From Halococcus hamelinensis 100A6 (GTDB taxonomy: Archaea; Halobacteriota; Halobacteria; Halobacteriales; Halococcaceae): 64,000 nucleotides of DNA. The position numbers were made by a program, and so were the translations under genes. Below, one piece after another: positions 16,813 through 23,673 of this stretch. The DNA is taken from the NCBI RefSeq assembly GCF_000336675.1, contig NZ_AOMB01000003.1, forward strand, positions 62,001 through 126,000, read 5' to 3'. Below the pieces are notes generated by a model. It saw nothing but the letters and a program-made list of their open reading frames with translations, did no database searches and was not told the DNA's origin. Positions within the stretch are counted from its first letter, which is position 1. The number at the start of each line of letters is the position of its first letter.

Positions 16813-17173
16813 TCGACAAAACACCTCGTGGGTTGCTCTGAAACCGAGTCTGGTAGTTGAAGGCCAGATGGCCGTAGTAATTGCAAAACCTCGGGGGTTG
16901 CTCTGGAACAGGTGTCGAGTAGGACGATGTGGCCGCGTCGGTGGTTGCAAAACCTCAGTGGGTTGCTCTGGAATTGTATTCCAATCAGCAGTGGTATGAA
17001 ACTGCCTCTCGCAATTGCAAAACCTCAGTGGGTTTCTCTGGAAGTGGGACTACGGCGCACCTCATAGGGATTTAGCTTCTTTCAAGACCTCGTGGGTTGC
17101 TCTGGAACAAGTCCCTCGGAGGTCAGCACCATCCCATCGTTGCTGTTTCAAGACCCTCCGGTTGCTCTGGAAC
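16813..17173. CRISPR. Degenerate CRISPR-like repeat array (6 units), no cas genes nearby
   Basis: Six related about 30-nt repeats start near 16813, 16880, 16944, 17014, 17079 and 17145. The shared core is ACCTC(G/A)(G)TGGGTTGCTCTGG, preceded by TTGCAAA or TTTCAAG and followed by AAC. Core-to-core distances are 65, 64, 70, 65 and 66 nt, leaving unrelated 34-40 nt spacers, as in type I-B haloarchaeal arrays. ACC...GGT can pair as a small hairpin. The first and last units are the most diverged. No cas gene is in the window and the repeats differ from each other, so this looks like a decaying orphan array; another kind of interspersed repeat is possible. Confidence 0.6.
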
Positions 17174-17258
17174 ACTCGCTCGTTCGGCCGCCGTTTTGGT
17201 ATATCTTCGGGTCGCTCTCGGAGTGGGATATTTCACGTCCCACGTACAATTATCTCGT

Positions 17259-17456
17259 ATGGAGATCCGGGGACGCTCGCTCCGAAATCGTGTGTTCAAT
17301 GCCGTGTTCGCCACTGTGCTCATGTTTATCGGCGCGAGTCTCGCCGAGGGCTCGCTTAACTGGACGCTCCTACTGATCGGCGTGCCGTTGCTACTCGTCC
17401 TCGAACTGCTCGGTGACGTCCTCGGTCGACGCATCCGGGAGTGGCGAGCATCATGA
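17259..17456 (+). CDS. Small two-TM membrane protein at head of the paralogue array
   Basis: A 65-residue protein (MEIRGRSLRNRVFNAVF start) with two hydrophobic segments at about 13-30 and 34-52 and a basic end (GRRIREWRAS). The ATG at 17259 follows the CRISPR-like array by 85 bp. Its stop overlaps the next ATG (ATGA), so it is co-translated with the first paralogue-family member, although its own sequence is shorter and not clearly related to the family. Confidence 0.65.
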   Translation: MEIRGRSLRNRVFNAVFATVLMFIGASLAEGSLNWTLLLIGVPLLLVLELLGDVLGRRIREWRAS

Positions 17457-17746
17457 GCACTCGGATCGCCGGTATCCCGACGCTGTATCTCTACAACGGG
17501 TCGATTATCGCCTACGGCGGCGCGTTCTTCCTCGACAATCTGACCGCGATTCTCGACGGAACCGCTGGGCTCGCGGAGCAAGTCGCTGTGTTTGCTGCGG
17601 CGCTGTTGGTCGTCATTGGGGGCTACGAACTACTCACGAACGACCCCGCCGAGTACGATGCTGATACCCCCATCGTCGCGTTGCTGGTCGTCGGGGCGAC
17701 ACTAGTGCTGGCCAGCTACGCGATCGAGTTTCTCGCGTTGGGCTGA
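17453..17746 (+). CDS. Tandem-array small membrane protein, member 1
   Basis: A 97-residue protein with about four TM segments. It shares with later members an N-terminal LYLYNG-type motif (LYLW.G elsewhere) and the loop GYELLTNDPAEYDADTP, matching W.VR..NPAEFSKSAYW in members 6 and 8. A GTG 12 nt upstream is in frame but the ATG overlaps the preceding stop (ATGA) and is favoured. Family function unknown; an integral membrane protein in the cytoplasmic membrane. Confidence 0.72.
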   Translation: MSTRIAGIPTLYLYNGSIIAYGGAFFLDNLTAILDGTAGLAEQVAVFAAALLVVIGGYELLTNDPAEYDADTPIVALLVVGATLVLASYAIEFLALG

Positions 17747-17790
17747 GGCTCATACTGTGGATTTAAGCCTCGACACGCAAAGGCGAGAGT

Positions 17791-18081
17791 ATGGAACAGA
17801 ACGCGGGGCGCTTCTCTCCCTCGATCGAATACGGGTTGGTGATCGTCTTCGCCCTCATGGGTGTCGCCGTCGTGGGCTCGGGTGCTCTCGGTTTCTATCT
17901 CGGTATCACGGCCCTCTCGAATTACGTGCTCGTGACGGCCGGACTCGTGATGGTCGGGACGACGGCCTTCGAGATCGTCACTGGCGACCCCGGCAGATAC
18001 ACGGGGACGAACGGCTGGATCATCGCTCTCGTCGTAATGGCGATGGTGTCGTTGGCTGCGATCGCGCTACAATTCCTCTAA
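17791..18081 (+). CDS. Tandem-array small membrane protein, member 2
   Basis: A 96-residue protein with four predicted TM segments. The third loop reads FEIVTGDPGRYTGTNGW, in the same place as the NPAEF/DPAEY loop of the other members, so it is a divergent paralogue. Its upstream region has a GATTTAAGCC box about 30 nt before the ATG instead of the TTGTGGGATG element, so its control may differ. Function unknown. Confidence 0.72.
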   Translation: MEQNAGRFSPSIEYGLVIVFALMGVAVVGSGALGFYLGITALSNYVLVTAGLVMVGTTAFEIVTGDPGRYTGTNGWIIALVVMAMVSLAAIALQFL

Positions 18082-18101
18082 ATCCACGACGTCCGGCGCG
18101 A

Positions 18102-18115
18102 CTTTTTGTGCGATG
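18102..18115 (+). promoter_or_regulatory. Array promoter element (weak match)
   Basis: CTTTTTGTGCGATG ends 18 nt before the ATG at 18133. It is the most diverged copy of the element found before members 4-7 and the 25.2-kb copy, but has the same spacing. Confidence 0.5.
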
Positions 18116-18132
18116 CCGGGGCAACTCTCGAT

Positions 18133-18423
18133 ATGCTCGGTATTCTCGATCGACTCTCGCTCGAACCACTGTATCTGTGGGTCGGGCTCGTTCTCGGCGT
18201 CGGTGGGGCTGGCATTTTGTACGGCGTGCTCTTTCTCCGTGGGGCCGGCTCGCTGGCCGTCGGGGCCTGCCTGCTGGTCGGCGGCGCGCTCAACATCCTG
18301 CTCGCCGTCCGCGAAGGACTGTCCCGCGTTCCCGACGAGCTCGGCCTTCGGGAGTGGGCGACGATCGCCGTTTCCGCTGTAGTCTCGATCGGTGTCGCCG
18401 TCGGGCTCGTCTTCGGGGCCTAA
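18133..18423 (+). CDS. Tandem-array small membrane protein, member 3
   Basis: A 96-residue membrane protein starting MLGILDRLSLEPLYLWVGLV, clearly sharing the DRL...LYLW.GL start with members 4-7. Three to four hydrophobic segments follow, but the acidic/aromatic loop after segment 3 is changed to REGLSRVPDELGLREW. The ATG at 18133 is favoured by the 18-nt spacing to the shared upstream element. Function unknown. Confidence 0.72.
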   Translation: MLGILDRLSLEPLYLWVGLVLGVGGAGILYGVLFLRGAGSLAVGACLLVGGALNILLAVREGLSRVPDELGLREWATIAVSAVVSIGVAVGLVFGA

Positions 18424-18435
18424 ACTGTCGCCGGT

Positions 18436-18449
18436 ATTTTTGTGGGATG
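18436..18449 (+). promoter_or_regulatory. Array promoter element
   Basis: ATTTTTGTGGGATG, preceded by GTCGCCGGT, ends exactly 18 nt before the ATG at 18467. It covers the -31 to -18 zone where a leaderless haloarchaeal promoter places its TATA box. Confidence 0.6.
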
Positions 18450-18466
18450 CCGCTTGATGGGTCGGT

Positions 18467-18769
18467 ATGAGCGAGACGATCGACCGCCTGCCGATTCCCC
18501 GACTCTACCTCGGACTCGCTCCAATATTGCTCGTTGGTGTGGTCTATACCCTCGCCGGCGTCGTGGCGTTCCTGACGAATACGGAACCGGCGTATGGGTG
18601 GATGATCCCCGTGTTCGGAGTGCTGTTCCTCGGGATTTCCGGCCACAAGCTCTACACGACCTCGCCCGACGACGACTCGGTAGCGGACTACTGGATCGTG
18701 CTCCAGTATTTCTTCGCGGTCGTTCTGCTGGTGTCGTATGCGAGCGGTGCCGGCCTGATCAGTCTGTAG
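18467..18769 (+). CDS. Tandem-array small membrane protein, member 4
   Basis: A 100-residue protein with four TM segments, starting MSETIDRLPIPRLYLGLAP. The loop after segment 3 (HKLYTTSPDDDSVADYW) corresponds to R.RNPAEFSKS.YW of members 6 and 8. It is preceded by the shared promoter element. Probably an integral cytoplasmic-membrane protein; no catalytic residues are visible. Confidence 0.75.
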   Translation: MSETIDRLPIPRLYLGLAPILLVGVVYTLAGVVAFLTNTEPAYGWMIPVFGVLFLGISGHKLYTTSPDDDSVADYWIVLQYFFAVVLLVSYASGAGLISL

Positions 18770-18793
18770 TCGACGAGAGCGTTCGTCGCCGGA

Positions 18794-18807
18794 ATTTTTG
18801 TGGGATG
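18794..18807 (+). promoter_or_regulatory. Array promoter element
   Basis: ATTTTTGTGGGATG with upstream GTTCGTCGCCGGA ends exactly 18 nt before the ATG at 18825. The sequence is nearly identical to the copy at 18436. Confidence 0.62.
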
Positions 18808-18824
18808 GCAAGCAAACCCGAGCT

Positions 18825-19118
18825 ATGAGCAATCTGGTCGACCGACTCCCGATGCCCCAACTCTACCTCCAGTCGGGAATGATGGCCCTCGGCGGTCTTC
18901 TGCTTGGCCTGCTTGGCGTTCTCTTTTTACTGGATGGGGAGGATTACTGGTGGGCGATAGCCCTCATGGGTGGAAGCAACGTTTTCGGTGGAGCGGCGAT
19001 GCACTACGAATACGATCCCACCGAGTATTCGATCGGAAACAGATGGCTTGCGTTCGCGTTCGGTGCTCTCGTCGTCGAGCTCGCACTGTTCGTTTTCGTA
19101 GCGCTCGCATTGGTGTGA
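18825..19118 (+). CDS. Tandem-array small membrane protein, member 5
   Basis: A 97-residue four-TM protein starting MSNLVDRLPMPQLYLQSGMM. The conserved loop reads MHYEYDPTEYSIGNRWLA. An in-frame TTG at 18798 would add nine residues, but the equivalent upstream frame carries a stop codon in members 4 and 7, so the ATG is the common start and the upstream sequence is regulatory. Function unknown. Confidence 0.75.
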   Translation: MSNLVDRLPMPQLYLQSGMMALGGLLLGLLGVLFLLDGEDYWWAIALMGGSNVFGGAAMHYEYDPTEYSIGNRWLAFAFGALVVELALFVFVALALV

Positions 19119-19142
19119 GAAATCGGCGCGTTCGTCGCTGGG

Positions 19143-19156
19143 ATTCTTGTGGGATG
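19143..19156 (+). promoter_or_regulatory. Array promoter element
   Basis: ATTCTTGTGGGATG with upstream GCGTTCGTCGCTGGG ends exactly 18 nt before the ATG at 19174. Confidence 0.62.
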
Positions 19157-19173
19157 GAAGACAACGTTTGGAT

Positions 19174-19473
19174 ATGTCGACGACTACTGAGCGGTTCCCG
19201 GTCGACCGACTCTACGTCTGGTCGGGCCTCATGGCCGTCATTGGACTCTCGACTCTGTTGAGTAGCGCGGCGAGCATTCTCGCGGGCTCGGGGAGTATCG
19301 GCAACTGGATGATGGTCGTCGGTGGCGGAGCACTGGTGTTCGTCGTGGGCTGGGAAGTTCGCCACCGTAACCCGGCGGAGTTCTCGAAAAGCGCCTACTG
19401 GTTCGTCGTTCTCGCGTTTGCTGCTCTGCTCTCGCTCCTCGGCTCCCTCATGACGGTTCTTTCCTTTCTCTAA
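19174..19473 (+). CDS. Tandem-array small membrane protein, member 6
   Basis: A 99-residue four-TM protein starting MSTTTERFPVDRLYVWSGLM. It is closest to the dispersed copy at 25178: both share SILAGSG, NWMM.VGGGALL and R.RNPAEFSKS.YWFV blocks and end in LLSFL-like hydrophobic sequence. This pair suggests a relatively recent duplication and movement. Function unknown. Confidence 0.78.
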   Translation: MSTTTERFPVDRLYVWSGLMAVIGLSTLLSSAASILAGSGSIGNWMMVVGGGALVFVVGWEVRHRNPAEFSKSAYWFVVLAFAALLSLLGSLMTVLSFL

Positions 19474-19493
19474 AGCGCGCGTTCGCCGGGTGG

Positions 19494-19507
19494 ATTCTTG
19501 TGGGATG
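19494..19507 (+). promoter_or_regulatory. Array promoter element
   Basis: ATTCTTGTGGGATG with upstream GCGTTCGCCGGGTGG ends exactly 18 nt before the ATG at 19525. Confidence 0.62.
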
Positions 19508-19524
19508 GTCGATAAACCCGAGGT

Positions 19525-19824
19525 ATGGCGACTGTTGTCGAACGGTTGCCGGTTGAACCGCTCCACCTCTGGGCGGGGCTAACAGGAATAACCGGGCTCG
19601 CGGTCTTGGTGAGCAGCACGGTGAGCCTTCTCGCCGGGGTAGGCTACTTCTTCAACTGGCTCATGATCGTCGCCGGCCTGTCGATGGTACTCGGCATGGC
19701 ATGGGTCATTCGTCACCCCGACTCAGCGGAGGTCTCGACGAGCAGCTACCAGCTCGCCTTTCTCGTTGTCTGTGCGGTAGTGGCGGTCGGGGCTACTCTC
19801 CTCCAGATCCTCACGTTGGCGTGA
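19525..19824 (+). CDS. Tandem-array small membrane protein, member 7
   Basis: A 99-residue four-TM protein starting MATVVERLPVEPLHLWAGLT. The conserved blocks SSTVSLLAGVG, FNWLMIVAG and the loop IRHPDSAEVSTSSYQLAF mark it as a family member. The in-frame upstream codons contain a stop, which confirms the ATG. It is the last gene of the array. Confidence 0.77.
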   Translation: MATVVERLPVEPLHLWAGLTGITGLAVLVSSTVSLLAGVGYFFNWLMIVAGLSMVLGMAWVIRHPDSAEVSTSSYQLAFLVVCAVVAVGATLLQILTLA

Positions 19825-19891
19825 GCTCTCGCAAGCGTCCGCACGTCCGTTCTCGTCGCCACGTTCGCCGGGGGCGAAGAAATCCACGTGC

Positions 19892-20110
19892 CTAATTGGA
19901 TGTCGAGCGCCGAGTAGAGCGCCTCTCGGAGTAGATGACCACCGCCGCGAACGTGAGCGCGCCGACGACCGTCGAGACGTCGACCGCTTCGGCGAGAGTA
20001 TCGCCGAAGACCACACCAAAGAGCGCTGCCGTGAGTATCCACGTCACAAACGCTAGTGCTCCAAGCAGCCACGGGCTCTCGAACTCGGTCCACTCGTTGA
20101 GCGTGGTCAT
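19892..20110 (-). CDS. Small two-TM membrane protein
   Basis: A 72-residue protein: polar start MTTLNEWTEFESPWL, two hydrophobic segments (about 14-33 and 44-60) and a basic end (YSERRSTRRSTSN). It lies 13 bp downstream of the truncated gene at 20124 on the same strand, so it was probably part of the same transcript. No family recognised. Confidence 0.6.
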   Translation of the reverse strand: MTTLNEWTEFESPWLLGALAFVTWILTAALFGVVFGDTLAEAVDVSTVVGALTFAAVVIYSERRSTRRSTSN

Positions 20111-20123
20111 TTCTCTGTCTCGC

Positions 20124-21140
20124 TTAGAGGTGCGAGCCGATAGGGTTGTAATCTTTGTTCTCGGGTTCGAACTCCGCGAACGTCTCCGTGCTCGTCCCGG
20201 CGTCGAGTTCCGTGACGGTCGTATCCCGAAGCCGGAGGTAGTGATAGTTGATTCTGGCTTTCACGCGCCCGGACATCGAGGCCCGCCGGGACTCGCGCGG
20301 GTCGTGAAAGGCCACGCTATACCCCACGCAGATGCCGTCCCGGAGGTCCTCTCCCACCTCGTACTCCAGTTCGTCGAGTGAGCACTCGTAGTGCTCACCG
20401 TGAGCGGTGTCGATCTCGTGGTCGCCGAGTACGTCCGCGGGCTCGGTGGTGATCCGACTGTAGCTCCCGGCGTCCGTCCCGCTCACGCGGATATACTGTT
20501 CGTCGCTCCCCTCGAAGGCGATCCGGTGAGAGGTCGATGAGCGGCCCTCGTAACTCGTCGCCCGGAGATCGAGGTAGGTCTCGGCGTCGGCGAGCAGGGT
20601 TGTCATGCCCTCGATCACGTGCTCGGTCTCCTCCTCGATACTGATGGGGCCGACGTCCGCTCTCGGGGGCTCGTAGTCGTCGTGGTCGGGCTCGTGTACG
20701 GTCTTGGTGGTGAACAGAAAGTCGCCGTCGGGCGCGCGGAGGACGAACCCCTCGACGCCACAGGCGATCAGGGTGAGGTCGTCGGCGCTGTAGCGTCCGC
20801 CGCCGGTGGCGAAGCGGACGGCCATCTCGACGAGCCAACTGTTGATACCCAGCCCGTAGCCCGAACTGAGGGTGGTGATCATGCCGACGTAGGTGGGGAA
20901 GTCGTCCATCGCGGTGTAGGTCGCGGGGATCTCTAGCTCTCGGTCGGCGTGCTCGTCGAGGTAGTCCTCAACGCCTTCGACGATGAGGCCGCCCTGTTGA
21001 TGGGCGAGGTAGCGCCCGTCGAGGCTAATATCGCCGTCGGGGAAGACGAGTGTGAGCGACCCCGTTCCGGTCGTGGGCTCGCCTTCCCACGCGAAGTCGC
21101 GCTCCGGGAGCGAGAGCTCGGCGAGCGGGTTAGTTTGTCG
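20124..21140 (-). pseudogene. Haloarchaeal hypothetical protein lacking its 5' end
   Basis: The frame is open from 21164 down to 20124, and the part upstream of the first ATG (20909) reads as ordinary coding sequence, for example LTLVFPDGDISLDGRYLAHQ and ELEIPATYTAMDDFPTYVG, with normal haloarchaeal codon bias. Yet no ATG, GTG or TTG occurs between 20909 and the in-frame stop at 21165-21167. The start has therefore been lost, most simply by insertion of the lower-GC block that begins near 21140. A shortened 261-residue product from 20909 is possible. The family and function are not recognised. Confidence 0.65.
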
Positions 21141-21205
21141 ATAAAACCTACCTGGACTCGCTTTTCAACGAGTGCAGCGATGTATCCTACAGACGCTCTA
21201 CCGAA

Positions 21206-22012
21206 TCAGAAATCGCTCGGTAAGTTTAGTCCAATTTCCTCAGGATCGACCTGCCTTTGCTCCCACTTCTTATGATGGTCGCAGCAGATAGTTAGGAGAT
21301 TGGCAAGCTGATTCCCATGCTCGTCGATCGTCATGCTATCCTGGTAATAGAACCATTCCCGAGGAACGAGATGATGAACGTGCAAGTCTACCCCGTGATG
21401 CATTCTCCGATGCTCATCTCGCGAACGGCCACAATCAACGCAAACGCCTCCATCTCGTTCAATAGCCTTCTCCCGTTGTTTGTACCACCCTCCTCCGATC
21501 GGTATGTAGTCTATACCTTCCTTTCGAGCGGTTTTCTTAGGCCCCTGTCCCTGGGAATGTGGAGAAAAACCGGCTTTCAACACTCCTTCTCTCCACGACC
21601 CGAACACGTTCCGCACTGTCGATTGACACGGAAAACTATTATCTGTTCGTGACCAGCGGTCCATCTCCCTTGCTGTTGGAGCCCCGTCTCGATCTATCTC
21701 TTTGTGAAGCCGCTGGATCTTAGCAAGGAGCTGTTCCTTCCGATGCTCATCTACTGTAATCCCTGGCTTATTCGGGTCTAAGCCACATTCTTTGATTGCG
21801 TTGTTCCATGACCCGAAGTGCGATTTGTATGTTGCCGGACTCGCTGTGTAGGGATATTGTTTCATCTGGTGACAGGTGGGTGTTTCATCTAGGTCTTCGG
21901 CTACTTCCTGCAACCGATTTAACAAGCCCTCATCAGTATAGTTTATAACTGTTTTATCAGCTTTTTGCCGTCGCTTGGCAGCTTCAAGTCTATCCCAGTC
22001 TATGTCTCCCAT
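21206..22012 (-). CDS. HNH endonuclease with two homing-endonuclease-associated repeats
   Basis: A 268-residue protein. Two similar about 50-residue repeats come first (near 25-80 and 95-155); each ends in a FGSW..A/GV..AG or ECG motif (HFGSWNNAIKECG, VFGSWREGVLKAG), as in homing-endonuclease-associated repeats. The C-terminus has CVDCG (about 190), HVHHLVPREW (about 212) and a closing NLLTICCDHHKKWE, a canonical HNH zinc nuclease. Sequence is clearly lower in GC than the flanks. ATG 22012 is preferred to 22033 because the first operator copy lies between them. Likely a mobile or self-propagating nuclease. Confidence 0.88.
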   Translation of the reverse strand: MGDIDWDRLEAAKRRQKADKTVINYTDEGLLNRLQEVAEDLDETPTCHQMKQYPYTASPATYKSHFGSWNNAIKECGLDPNKPGITVDEHRKEQLLAKIQRLHKEIDRDGAPTAREMDRWSRTDNSFPCQSTVRNVFGSWREGVLKAGFSPHSQGQGPKKTARKEGIDYIPIGGGWYKQREKAIERDGGVCVDCGRSRDEHRRMHHGVDLHVHHLVPREWFYYQDSMTIDEHGNQLANLLTICCDHHKKWEQRQVDPEEIGLNLPSDF

Positions 22013-22036
22013 ACCATACGGCAACTGACGCATGGT
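22013..22036. promoter_or_regulatory. Operator copy 1 (24-bp imperfect palindrome)
   Basis: Arms ACCAT and ATGGT flank ACGGCAACTGACGC. It is 20/24 identical to the copy at 22048 and lies immediately before the HNH start codon. Candidate binding site for the adjacent wHTH protein (inference). Confidence 0.6.
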
Positions 22037-22047
22037 ACTTGGTTCTT

Positions 22048-22071
22048 ACCATTCTGCAACTGCCGAATGGT
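22048..22071. promoter_or_regulatory. Operator copy 2 (24-bp imperfect palindrome)
   Basis: Arms ACCATTC and GAATGGT are perfect reverse complements around TGCAACTGCC. Start-to-start distance to copy 1 is 35 bp. It lies between the divergent HNH gene and the wHTH gene at 22124. Confidence 0.65.
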
Positions 22072-22123
22072 CAAAAATCCGGTAGTTATACCACTTCACG
22101 CCGGCCAGCGAGTTGCAGAGACG

Positions 22124-22366
22124 ATGGTTGGTAAAGACCGGGATGAATCGAGCGGCGAATACGAGGACACATACTCAGAGCAAGCATTTCTCGATGCGAT
22201 TTCTGAACTCAATGGTGGTGGAACCCGAGAAATCGCTGACCGGATTGGTTGCCACCGAGATACAGCACGCAGACGACTCAATACGCTTGCTGAAGAAGGA
22301 GTAGTTGAACGCCGAGATGTTGGTGATGCCGCTTTTTGGACCATTAGAAGTTCCAACAGTAGCTGA
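22124..22366 (+). CDS. Small winged-helix DNA-binding protein
   Basis: An 80-residue protein. Residues about 20-75 form a winged helix: EQAFLDAISELNGGGTREIA, then DRIGCHRDTARRRLNTLAEEG and the wing VVERRDVGDAAFWTI. The acidic 20-residue N-terminus is probably disordered. The ATG at 22124 was chosen because upstream in-frame sequence crosses the operator region. Divergent from the HNH gene with two operator copies between, so it is probably the local repressor (inference). Confidence 0.75.
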   Translation: MVGKDRDESSGEYEDTYSEQAFLDAISELNGGGTREIADRIGCHRDTARRRLNTLAEEGVVERRDVGDAAFWTIRSSNSS

Positions 22367-22668
22367 AATTCCGGATTATGTTATGAGAGCTACTACTAAG
22401 CGAAGGTAATTGTATGGAATATCGTGTTACGCTAGCTGAGGCTGACGGCAGCCACTGAACTGCGTGAGAGAGCACGAGGGCTCATCACACATCTGTGGGT
22501 TCCTAAAGCGGTATCTGGCACGCTGAACAATGATGGCGGACTAGGGGCCGACCTCTCTTTATTTATTTTGCAAGTCTGCATTAATATTGAGGAACGACGG
22601 GTTACTAAGTGCGACGCGAATATATGACCTGTAGATAGTTTTATTGATGTCTAGTTCGAAAGGGCAGC
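22367..22668. other. Gene-poor interval inside the mobile block
   Basis: About 300 bp with lower GC. A short frame at 22414 (MEYRVTLAEADGSH then stop) and an adjacent frame (TELRERARGLITHLWVPKAV) look like remnants of a gene, but no family can be named. TTTTATTG at about 22640 may be a promoter box for the gene at 22669. Confidence 0.35.
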
Positions 22669-23190
22669 ATGGCAGAAGATGCACCGGGTGCTAAGGCGTG
22701 GAAAGAGCATACCAGCGCATTCGACCGAGTACGGTCAGTCGTCGAAACCGCCTCTCAACCCCGCTCCGCTTCGGAGATCGCCAACGAAGCTCTGGTTGCG
22801 GAGAACACGGCGCGTACCCACCTCAATCGACTCACCGACATGCACGTCTTGGTAGAACTCGATCGCGACGGGACAACCCTCTATACTCCTGATCCACTGT
22901 ATCAGCGAGCGCAGACCATACGGGAACTCCTCGACGAGTACGACCACGAGGGTCTCATCGAGCTCAAAGAGGATCTGCTGGAGCAAATCGAGGCCTGGGA
23001 AAGGAGCTTCCACGTGACGTCACCCGAAGGTCTTCGCGAACGGGCAGCACAAGCTGACCAAGTCGACCAGACCAAGGAGATCCGGACTGCTGCAAGCGAC
23101 TGGGAACTCGTTGTCCATCGTCTATCGATCGTCGAGGATGCGATCAAGAATTATGCCACGTACAGTCGAGACACGAGGGCCCTAGCGTAG
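22669..23190 (+). CDS. HTH regulator, possible antitoxin partner
   Basis: A 173-residue protein resembling haloarchaeal DUF7342-type regulators. Residues about 15-75 are a winged helix: FDRVRSVVETASQPRSASEI, ALVAENTARTHLNRLTDM and HVLVELDRDGTTLY. The C-terminal part is helical and charged. It precedes the next gene by 3 nt, so the two are coupled. In archaeal two-gene cassettes a HTH protein often serves as antitoxin and repressor for the downstream protein; this role is inferred. Confidence 0.75.
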   Translation: MAEDAPGAKAWKEHTSAFDRVRSVVETASQPRSASEIANEALVAENTARTHLNRLTDMHVLVELDRDGTTLYTPDPLYQRAQTIRELLDEYDHEGLIELKEDLLEQIEAWERSFHVTSPEGLRERAAQADQVDQTKEIRTAASDWELVVHRLSIVEDAIKNYATYSRDTRALA

Positions 23191-23193
23191 GCG

Positions 23194-23625
23194 ATGGATG
23201 GGGTTGATTCATATGATTCGGCAGCAGCCTCTCATCGCGCCCTCCGAGGTATCAGACGCGAGCTTGAACGTCACCCGATGATTTTGACGGCGCAAGGATT
23301 TCCCTCTGACACTCATACTCGCGTCGTCGCAGAGTTGAATCCCCACCAACTCACCGAGAGTATTTCAGAAGCGACGCTCACGGTGCGATGGTTCGCTGGC
23401 GAAACGTCCGAGGCACCTCCCGAGTTCTCGTTCCACTATGCTGACGAAACAGGACAGGATTTCGGATGGCATCATGAACCGAACCCTCATGTCGAAGAGT
23501 GGGGACATTACCAAGAGCGCGAGATGGCGGGCTCTGAGTACTCCTACGAGTCACGGACGTTCTCATCGATGAACCCGAGTCGTGTCGTCTGGGAGGTGCT
23601 GGCGCTTCTCGATTCCAAGACGTGA
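23194..23625 (+). CDS. Possible TumE/DUF6516-like toxin
   Basis: A 143-residue protein directly behind a HTH gene. Central sequence EFSFHYADETGQDFGWHHEP and the following HVEEWGHYQERE resemble the H/R/D-rich region of TumE (DUF6516) toxins, where FHY-D and a second His-rich segment recur. The N-terminal half has LTVRWFAGE strands. Family assignment is from pattern only; it might instead be an uncharacterised partner of DUF7342 regulators. The first 25 residues are polar and unrelated to the core. Confidence 0.55.
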   Translation: MDGVDSYDSAAASHRALRGIRRELERHPMILTAQGFPSDTHTRVVAELNPHQLTESISEATLTVRWFAGETSEAPPEFSFHYADETGQDFGWHHEPNPHVEEWGHYQEREMAGSEYSYESRTFSSMNPSRVVWEVLALLDSKT

Positions 23626-23673
23626 ATTCCACTGCATGGTGGACATTCCTACGGATTCTACGACCAATCCATT

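Noticed and set aside
17201-17226. Possible seventh repeat (CTTCGGGTCGCTCTCGG)
   Set aside because: Spacing of about 50 nt and few shared bases; too weak to add to the array.
17015-17376. Overlapping plus-strand frames inside the repeat array
   Set aside because: They are built from the repeats themselves (GCSGT-like recurrent peptides) and have no consistent start.
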